Program-made: the position numbers and the translations under genes
In this document: positions 7,004-11,559 of the stretch, piece by piece
Numbering within the stretch: the first letter of the stretch is position 1
Layout of the letters: every line of letters starts with the position of its first letter
The notes under the pieces: model-generated
Told to the model about the DNA's origin: nothing
What the model saw: the letters and a program-made list of their open reading frames with translations, nothing else
The model's database searches: none
Assembly (NCBI GenBank): GCA_029253805.1
Contig: JAQWYU010000180.1
Span: 1 to 11,559 of the forward strand
DNA from: Flavobacteriaceae bacterium
Lineage (GTDB): Bacteria; Bacteroidota; Bacteroidia; Flavobacteriales; Flavobacteriaceae
Direction of reading: 5' to 3'
DNA: 11,559 bases

Positions 7004-7057
7004 TTAAATTAAAGTCTATTTTTTAAACTGATCATTATTTTAAAATAACTTATTAAT

Positions 7058-8233
7058 ATGGAATATGTAACTTTAGTTGTTGTCCTTATTGGATTTGCTG
7101 GCTTGGCATTTTATTTAAAACAGCCTATTTCTGGAGATGTTGATCAAATTGAATTAAAAGATGCACGAATCACATTGTTAGAAAAAGAAGCAGTTAAAAA
7201 AGATATAAATATTTCAAATTTAAACAAACAGTTAGAAATTGCAGCTGCCAAATCTGAAGGCTTTGAACAAATAAAAATTGAAAAAGCCAGAGCTGAAGAA
7301 CGATTAAAAATAGTAGAGACTGAAAGAAATATATTAAAAAACGAAACTATATCATTCCAAAAAGCTGAAGAAGGACGACAAAAAGAAGCTAATAAGAATT
7401 TTGCTACTGCAGTTACCTTGCAAAAGTCTTTAGAAAAAGAAAAGGAACGTTTAAATGATGACCGCGTAAAAGAAAAAGAGAATCAATTTAATAAAATGAA
7501 ATTAAAGTGGTCTGAACACGAAAAAGATGTTCAAAATCACCTCCAGATCATTTGTAGAAATAATATTATAAGATATATTAGTCAAGAGGATTTTCCACAC
7601 CCTAGAAATAAGCCAGACAACTCCATTGAAATAATGGAACAATTAATAGTTTTTGATGCTAAAAGCCCTGCTAATGACGATTTAACTAATTTCCCTAAAT
7701 ACATTAAACTTCAAACTGAAAGTCTAAAAAAATACGCTAAACACGAGGATGTTAAAAATGATTTATTTCTTGTTATTCCCTCAAATACTTTAGAAGTTAT
7801 TACTCAGTTTCATTACAACATTGGAGACTATAACGTCTATATCATCACTAAAGATGCTTTGGAGCCAATTATCTTAAGCCTAAAAAAAATTGAAGACTAT
7901 GAGTTTGCAGACAAATTAAGTCCAGAAGAACGTGATAATATTTGTAGAATAATTGGCAAATTTGCACACACTACAAAAAGACGCATTCAAATTGACGAAT
8001 TTTTTGCGCGTGAATTTTTGGATACTTTAGGAAAAGCTGGCACACAACTCCCCAGAAAAATTTTAGAAAATGTTATTAAATTTGAAAATGCTGAAAAACT
8101 TAATCCTCCAATGGAGAAGCGAAATAAAAAAATTCTCACTAAAGATTTAAAAGAGACTGTTGATAAGTTAGAGAATGAAATGCAATTAAGAGAGATTTCA
8201 AAAATCGAGACTAAAATAAATTTCGAACAATAA
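7058..8233 (+). CDS. RmuC-like membrane-anchored coiled-coil protein with nuclease-like core
   Basis: This 391-residue protein starts with one membrane helix (about residues 4-20) and continues with a long charged coiled coil (about 28-160). It then enters a globular domain with Pro186-Asp187 followed by LIVFDAKSP (Asp200, Lys202). The spacing and order resemble the PD-(D/E)xK-like nuclease core of the DNA recombination protein RmuC (PF02646), where a PD pair is followed by a 'FDSK' strand. The subsequent Q-T-E-S-L-K-K-Y-A...D-L-F-L-V-I-P-S also follows RmuC order. The match is distant: the typical serine-valine-leucine after FDSK is replaced by SPANDD. RmuC limits sequence inversions at repeats in E. 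coli, but the role here is inferred. The gene converges with the DUF5777 gene 13 bases downstream. Another coiled-coil protein family is possible. Confidence 0.65.
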   Translation: MEYVTLVVVLIGFAGLAFYLKQPISGDVDQIELKDARITLLEKEAVKKDINISNLNKQLEIAAAKSEGFEQIKIEKARAEERLKIVETERNILKNETISFQKAEEGRQKEANKNFATAVTLQKSLEKEKERLNDDRVKEKENQFNKMKLKWSEHEKDVQNHLQIICRNNIIRYISQEDFPHPRNKPDNSIEIMEQLIVFDAKSPANDDLTNFPKYIKLQTESLKKYAKHEDVKNDLFLVIPSNTLEVITQFHYNIGDYNVYIITKDALEPIILSLKKIEDYEFADKLSPEERDNICRIIGKFAHTTKRRIQIDEFFAREFLDTLGKAGTQLPRKILENVIKFENAEKLNPPMEKRNKKILTKDLKETVDKLENEMQLREISKIETKINFEQ

Positions 8234-8246
8234 GATTAAATCGTTT

Positions 8247-9098
8247 CTAGAAAGATCGAGCTAAATTAAATCCAAAGTACACATCACCTTCTGTCCAATC
8301 TCCAGTACTTGTCCCAAATACTCCATTAGTATTCATTGACTGGGAGTTAGTAAAATGTAACTGAAACACGTGACCACCAGTTTCTAAATCAACTCCGATT
8401 GAGAATGGATTATTGTAAAGAGAATTATTACTTCTATTTAAGTGTACTCCGTACTCTGTATTTAAAGACCAACGTTTACCAATTTTGTAACGACCTCCAA
8501 AACCAATACCATACTGAGAATTATTTTGATAATCATTAGAAATATAATTGTCATGAAAAAATGTAGGAGATAAAATAAAAGATAATTTAGAATTCATTTT
8601 TCGAGAAATTAGCAACTGGGCAACATAGCTCAATCTATGTTTAAATTCAAGTTTAGGTAAGTTATCTTTGTCAAGCCCAGTATTAGCCAATACAGATGAG
8701 TAAACCACAATATTAAATGGATTTTCACCTTTTCTTTGTTTTACCAATCTTATTTTACTGCCTAGCTCATATATTTTTTGATTAGAGCTTCTTGAGGCAC
8801 TTATGTTAACATTTTCTGAAATTCCGTAAACAAAGTTAAGGTGAGTAACAGCTTGATCTAATCCAAAAAGATTTTGAAATCCATCTTTTACAGTTCCAAA
8901 GCGGTGAGAAACAATAAAGCTAAAACCTTTATTTGCTACCAGTTTAGTTGACTCAAAATTTATAACCTTTAGTCCTTTAAAAATCGCAATCTCATAAGCA
9001 GCATCTTGATTTCCATTATCAATCTCACTCAATAAATCCTGTTGAGGGTATAGAAAAAGACTAAATATTAATAGGGTGGTATTTAAAAATTGTTTCAT
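8247..9098 (-). CDS. DUF5777-family beta-barrel protein
   Basis: The 283-residue protein has a signal peptide (hydrophobic residues 5-18) and then a string of alternating polar/apolar strands ending in NLARSF with a terminal phenylalanine, typical of outer-membrane barrels. Family landmarks of DUF5777 (PF19089) are clear: KVINFESTKL, FIVSHRFGTVKDGFQNLFGLD, the RSSNQKIYELG strand, and HVFQLHFTNSQSMN followed by WTEGDVYFGFNL close to the end. It begins 3 bases after the stop of the OB-fold gene and is co-transcribed with it. The divergent pair encodes a cytochrome-like lipoprotein and a YceI protein; I recall DUF5777, YceI and monohaem cytochrome genes lying together in other Bacteroidota, but the shared task is not known. 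Pore or assembly function is inferred from the barrel form. Confidence 0.9.
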   Translation of the reverse strand: MKQFLNTTLLIFSLFLYPQQDLLSEIDNGNQDAAYEIAIFKGLKVINFESTKLVANKGFSFIVSHRFGTVKDGFQNLFGLDQAVTHLNFVYGISENVNISASRSSNQKIYELGSKIRLVKQRKGENPFNIVVYSSVLANTGLDKDNLPKLEFKHRLSYVAQLLISRKMNSKLSFILSPTFFHDNYISNDYQNNSQYGIGFGGRYKIGKRWSLNTEYGVHLNRSNNSLYNNPFSIGVDLETGGHVFQLHFTNSQSMNTNGVFGTSTGDWTEGDVYFGFNLARSF

Positions 9099-9101
9099 AT
9101 T

Positions 9102-9479
9102 TTATTTAACTATACTACATTGATCTAATTTAACTTCTTCCAGTAACTCGTCATATCCAATACATCTTCCCTTAATAACTATTTGATCATTGACCTTAAG
9201 CTTATTTGATAAGTTCTCTAAGTTACAGAAAATTTTATTGTTTATTGTAACACCTTGAGCTTGCAAAGATGTCACAACTCCATAAATAGTGATTGTTTGA
9301 TCCAGGAATTTTGATTCTGCTAATTTAGGATTTTCAATAAAATCATTAAATAAAACAGAAGCATCAACCGTAAATTTTGCTTCTTCTTGGAATATAGTTC
9401 TGTGATCAGGAAATAAGTAATTGTATCCTAAAAAGGATAATAATATCAAGGATAATATAAACAGGATTTTTCTTTTCAT
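9102..9479 (-). CDS. Exported OB-fold protein (tRNA_anti-like)
   Basis: The 125-residue product has an N-terminal hydrophobic helix (about residues 4-22) with lysines before it, so it is either anchored in the inner membrane or exported. The remaining part includes VDASVLFNDFIENPKLAESKFLDQ, then ITIYGVVTSL and a KVNDQIVIKGRCIGYDELL strand-turn pattern that matches the tRNA_anti-like OB-fold family (PF12869). Despite that name, members with a signal sequence are unlikely to bind tRNA; the ligand is unknown. Two cysteines at 85 and 106 plus Cys121 could form a disulphide. It is the first gene of a two-gene unit with the DUF5777 barrel and is divergent from the cytochrome gene across 86 bases. 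No full-match promoter was found for this strand. Confidence 0.85.
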   Translation of the reverse strand: MKRKILFILSLILLSFLGYNYLFPDHRTIFQEEAKFTVDASVLFNDFIENPKLAESKFLDQTITIYGVVTSLQAQGVTINNKIFCNLENLSNKLKVNDQIVIKGRCIGYDELLEEVKLDQCSIVK

Positions 9480-9514
9480 AAAATTAAAAATATAAACTTA
9501 ATACAAAATAGTAA

Positions 9515-9542
9515 TTGATTTAAGAAAAATAAATTAAATTTG
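9515..9542 (+). promoter_or_regulatory. Flavobacterial housekeeping promoter for the cytochrome/YceI unit
   Basis: TTG at 9515-9517 and TAAATTTG at 9535-9542 are separated by 17 bases, a complete match to TTG-N17-23-TAnnTTTG. The transcript start is expected near 9549, about 17 bases before ATG 9566. The close spacing of the next gene suggests that it serves both. Confidence 0.58.
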
Positions 9543-9565
9543 AATATAACAATTATTAATCTTTA

Positions 9566-9931
9566 ATGAAAACCCGTACTTTATTTTTATTATTTTATTT
9601 GTGTTTAATAACCTTCTCATGTACATATACTTCAGAAAAAGATTTAGTAGAACTAAATGATACAAGTGAACCAATTACATATTTGAATCAAATCAAACCA
9701 ATATTTGACTCAAATTGTATTGCTTGCCATTCAAGCCCTGCAATTAACGGAGCAGGTGTGTCATTAACTACCTATTCAAGCGTAAAAAGTGCAATAGAAA
9801 ATACGAATCTCGTCGATAGAATTAACTGGCAGCCTGGGCAAGGCGGTTTTATGCCCCTCGGTGGAACGAGATTACCGCAAAACTTAATTGATTTAATTAT
9901 TGAATGGCAGTCAGAAGGTTTCATTGAATAG
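9566..9931 (+). CDS. Monohaem cytochrome c-like lipoprotein
   Basis: The 121-residue protein begins with a lipoprotein signal ending TFSC (Cys19) and a short linker. Residues 41-55 read NQIKPIFDSNCIACH, with CIACH (51-55) as the covalent haem c site and His55 as axial ligand. Met96 in GGFMPLGG is a good candidate for the second ligand. The closing LPQNLIDLIIEWQSEGF helix is the usual last helix of this small cytochrome class found next to YceI genes in Bacteroidota. It should be a small electron carrier facing the periplasm. It shares a promoter with the YceI gene 14 bases downstream and is divergent from the OB-fold/DUF5777 pair. The redox partner is not identifiable here. Confidence 0.9.
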   Translation: MKTRTLFLLFYLCLITFSCTYTSEKDLVELNDTSEPITYLNQIKPIFDSNCIACHSSPAINGAGVSLTTYSSVKSAIENTNLVDRINWQPGQGGFMPLGGTRLPQNLIDLIIEWQSEGFIE

Positions 9932-9945
9932 TTTAAATATCCAAC

Positions 9946-10494
9946 ATGAAAAAGTTAAGTTTATTATTTACGTTTATCTCATTTTTTTGTTTCTCTCAAG
10001 AGAAGTACCTCACCAAAACTGGTGTACTTACTTTTGAAGCCAGTGTACCTTCTTTTGAAGAAATAAAAGCCACCAATAATAACGTAACAGCTATTTTTAA
10101 TGCATCAAATGGACAGTTTGCAATCCTTGCATTGGTTAAGGGCTTTAGGTTTAAAAATGCACTTATGGAAGAGCATTTTAACGAAAGTTATGTAGAATCT
10201 GACAATTATCCTAAAGCAATTTTTAAAGGAGAATTAGTTGGATATTCAAAAAACAGCAACTCTAATTCTTACCCCATAAAAGGTACTCTTAATTTTCATG
10301 GCGTTACCAGAAAAATTGAAGGGGTTTGGGCTGAAATTGGTACTGAAAAGGACAAAATATCCTTTAGAGGTTCTCTAGAACTTAGTCCATCGGAATTTGA
10401 CGTAGATATACCAAAAATTGTAAGCCTTAAAATAGCCCAAACAGTAGCTGTTGTATTTGATTTTAATTTGAAAATAAAAGACACTAAATTGTAA
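9946..10494 (+). CDS. YceI-family periplasmic protein
   Basis: The 182-residue product has a Sec signal peptide (residues 1-18, ending FCFSQ) and a mature YceI-like domain (PF04264). Recognisable parts are TKTGVLTFEASVPSFEEI, FAILALVKGFRFKNALMEEHF, SDNYPKAIFKG, and the conserved turn TLNFHGVTRKIEG (HGVTR near residues 118-122). YceI proteins form a lipocalin-like barrel; characterised members bind long isoprenoid chains such as polyprenyl or quinone-type lipids. With a haem c lipoprotein directly upstream (14-base gap), a link to quinone or lipid redox chemistry is a reasonable guess, but nothing in the sequence fixes the ligand. The gene ends 9 bases from the convergent carB stop; a run of eight T bases lies there without a hairpin. 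Confidence 0.93.
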   Translation: MKKLSLLFTFISFFCFSQEKYLTKTGVLTFEASVPSFEEIKATNNNVTAIFNASNGQFAILALVKGFRFKNALMEEHFNESYVESDNYPKAIFKGELVGYSKNSNSNSYPIKGTLNFHGVTRKIEGVWAEIGTEKDKISFRGSLELSPSEFDVDIPKIVSLKIAQTVAVVFDFNLKIKDTKL

Positions 10495-10503
10495 CTTTTT
10501 TTT

Positions 10504-11559
10504 CTATTTACTTAAATACATTTTACGCCTTGAATATAAGTCATAGAACTCATCGACCTTAAGACTATCAATAAAAAGAATACTTTCTCCTGTACTTTTC
10601 ATTTCTGGGCCTAATTGTTTGTTTACATTTGGAAACTTGTTAAAGGAAAATACTGGCTGTTTAATAGCATATCCGTCTAACTTTGGATTAAATTTAAAGT
10701 CAGAAACTTTCTTTTCTCCAAGCATCACTTTAGTAGCATAATTGACGTAAGGCTCTCCGTATGCTTTGGCTATGAAAGGTACTGTTCTAGAAGCTCTGGG
10801 ATTAGCTTCAATTATATATACCATATCGTCTTTAACAGCAAACTGTATGTTTATAAGACCAACAGTATTTAAAGCTAGAGCGATCTTTTTGGTATGATCA
10901 ATAATTTGTTGCATTACTAAATTTCCGAGATTAAATGGGGGAAGAGTAGCATTACTGTCACCAGAATGAATTCCACAAGGTTCAATATGCTCCATGATAC
11001 CAATGATATATACGTTCTCTCCGTCACAAATAGCATCCGCTTCAGCTTCTATAGCTCCGTCAAGGTAGTGATCTAATAAAAGTTGATTTCCTGGCATTCT
11101 ACTTAACAACTCAACTACGTGCTTTTCTAAATCTTCTTTATTAATGACAATTTTCATGCCTTGACCACCAAGAACATAAGAAGGACGGACTAAAATCGGA
11201 AAATCTAAGACATCTGCAATCAAAGAAGCCTCATCTGCTGTAGTCGCAATATCAAACTTTGGGTAGGGAATATTATTTTCTTTAAGTAAATTAGAAAACA
11301 AACCTCTGTCTTCAGCTAAATCTAGGGATTCAAAACTGGTTCCTAAAATTTTAATCCCATATTTAGTTAACTTTTCAGCCAGCTTTAAAGCGGTCTGACC
11401 ACCTAATTGAACTATAACACCTTCCGGTTTTTCGTGCTTAATAATATCATATATATGCTCCCAAAAAACTGGTTCAAAATACAACTTGTCAGCAGTATCG
11501 AAGTCAGTCGAAACTGTTTCAGGATTACAATTAATCATAATAGTTTCATAACCACACTC
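10504..11559 (-). CDS. carB: Carbamoyl-phosphate synthase large subunit, C-terminal part (5' end outside window)
   Basis: CarB makes carbamoyl phosphate from bicarbonate, ATP and glutamine-derived ammonia, feeding pyrimidine and arginine synthesis. The visible 351 residues are the second synthetase half. They start ECGYETIMINCNPETVSTD and run without a break to the window edge, so the ATG at 11538 is internal. Signatures are FPILVRPSYVLGGQGM (ATP-grasp glycine loop), ADAICDGENVYIIGIMEHIEPCGIHSGDS and IIEANPRASRTVPFIAKAYG (metal/ATP site). The protein stops with TAG shortly after QLGPEMKSTGES, ending SRRKMYLSK. In E. coli this point is followed by the roughly 130-residue MGS-like allosteric domain that binds UMP and ornithine; it is absent here. 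I recall the same short form in other Flavobacteriia, so this is probably lineage-normal and not a truncation. Confidence 0.97.
   Translation of the reverse strand, partial: ECGYETIMINCNPETVSTDFDTADKLYFEPVFWEHIYDIIKHEKPEGVIVQLGGQTALKLAEKLTKYGIKILGTSFESLDLAEDRGLFSNLLKENNIPYPKFDIATTADEASLIADVLDFPILVRPSYVLGGQGMKIVINKEDLEKHVVELLSRMPGNQLLLDHYLDGAIEAEADAICDGENVYIIGIMEHIEPCGIHSGDSNATLPPFNLGNLVMQQIIDHTKKIALALNTVGLINIQFAVKDDMVYIIEANPRASRTVPFIAKAYGEPYVNYATKVMLGEKKVSDFKFNPKLDGYAIKQPVFSFNKFPNVNKQLGPEMKSTGESILFIDSLKVDEFYDLYSRRKMYLSK

Noticed and set aside
8244..8253. Palindrome TTTCTAGAAA between the convergent RmuC-like and DUF5777 genes
   Set aside because: The stem is short with almost no loop, part of it is the DUF5777 stop region, and no T run follows; it is probably chance and not a two-way terminator.
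10296..10484. Minus-strand open frame of 62 codons inside the YceI gene
   Set aside because: It is fully antisense to a clear YceI domain and has no promoter or family match.
10496..10503. Run of eight T bases between the YceI and carB stop codons
   Set aside because: No stem-loop precedes it on the plus strand, so it does not qualify as an intrinsic terminator.
11536..11538. ATG as the start of carB
   Set aside because: The frame stays open to the window edge and the upstream residues ECGYETI continue the CarB consensus, so this methionine is internal.

Overview
The window reads as part of the chromosome of an A+T-rich marine-type member of the Flavobacteriia (Bacteroidota). Support comes from the gene families (DUF4252 pair behind an ECF sigma factor, DUF5777 barrel, flavobacterial YceI, Pept_S41 with the Bacteroidota N-terminal domain, DUF6580, Haem_bd), from the lack of Shine-Dalgarno sequences, and from promoters that fit the Flavobacterium pattern TTG-N17-23-TAnnTTTG. 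Genes are packed tightly; no stretch of 300 bases lacks a gene, and no RNA gene, CRISPR array, insertion sequence or clear intrinsic terminator was seen.

Layout. 1-1200, minus strand: a haem-binding protein gene followed 9 bases later by a glycosyltransferase gene that runs off the left edge. 1353-2696, plus: purB (adenylosuccinate lyase), divergent from the haem gene. 2715-4837, minus: a compact four-gene operon reading sigma factor, single-pass membrane protein (probable anti-sigma factor), secreted DUF4252 protein, DUF4252 lipoprotein. 4986-6395, plus and divergent from the operon: an S41 peptidase lipoprotein. 6506-8233, plus: a DUF6580 membrane protein and an RmuC-like coiled-coil protein. 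8247-9479, minus: an OB-fold protein and a DUF5777 outer-membrane barrel. 9566-10494, plus and divergent from the last pair: a monohaem cytochrome c-like lipoprotein and a YceI-family protein. 10504-11559, minus: the 3' part of carB.

How the genes may work together. The sigma operon looks like a self-regulated envelope-signalling unit: an ECF-type promoter (TGTAAC-N16-CGTA) lies in front of the sigma gene, the second gene can tether the sigma factor at the membrane, and the last two place paralogous proteins outside the cytoplasm. The divergent S41 peptidase could be part of the same response. The cytochrome/YceI and OB/DUF5777 pairs form an export-rich cluster with a redox flavour and no assigned job. 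purB and carB are housekeeping genes of purine and of pyrimidine/arginine synthesis; this carB lacks the C-terminal allosteric domain found in E. coli.

The least described parts are the sigma/DUF4252 operon with its unusual start region and the DUF5777/YceI/cytochrome cluster. Both are groupings recalled from other Bacteroidota, so novelty lies in function and not in gene content.
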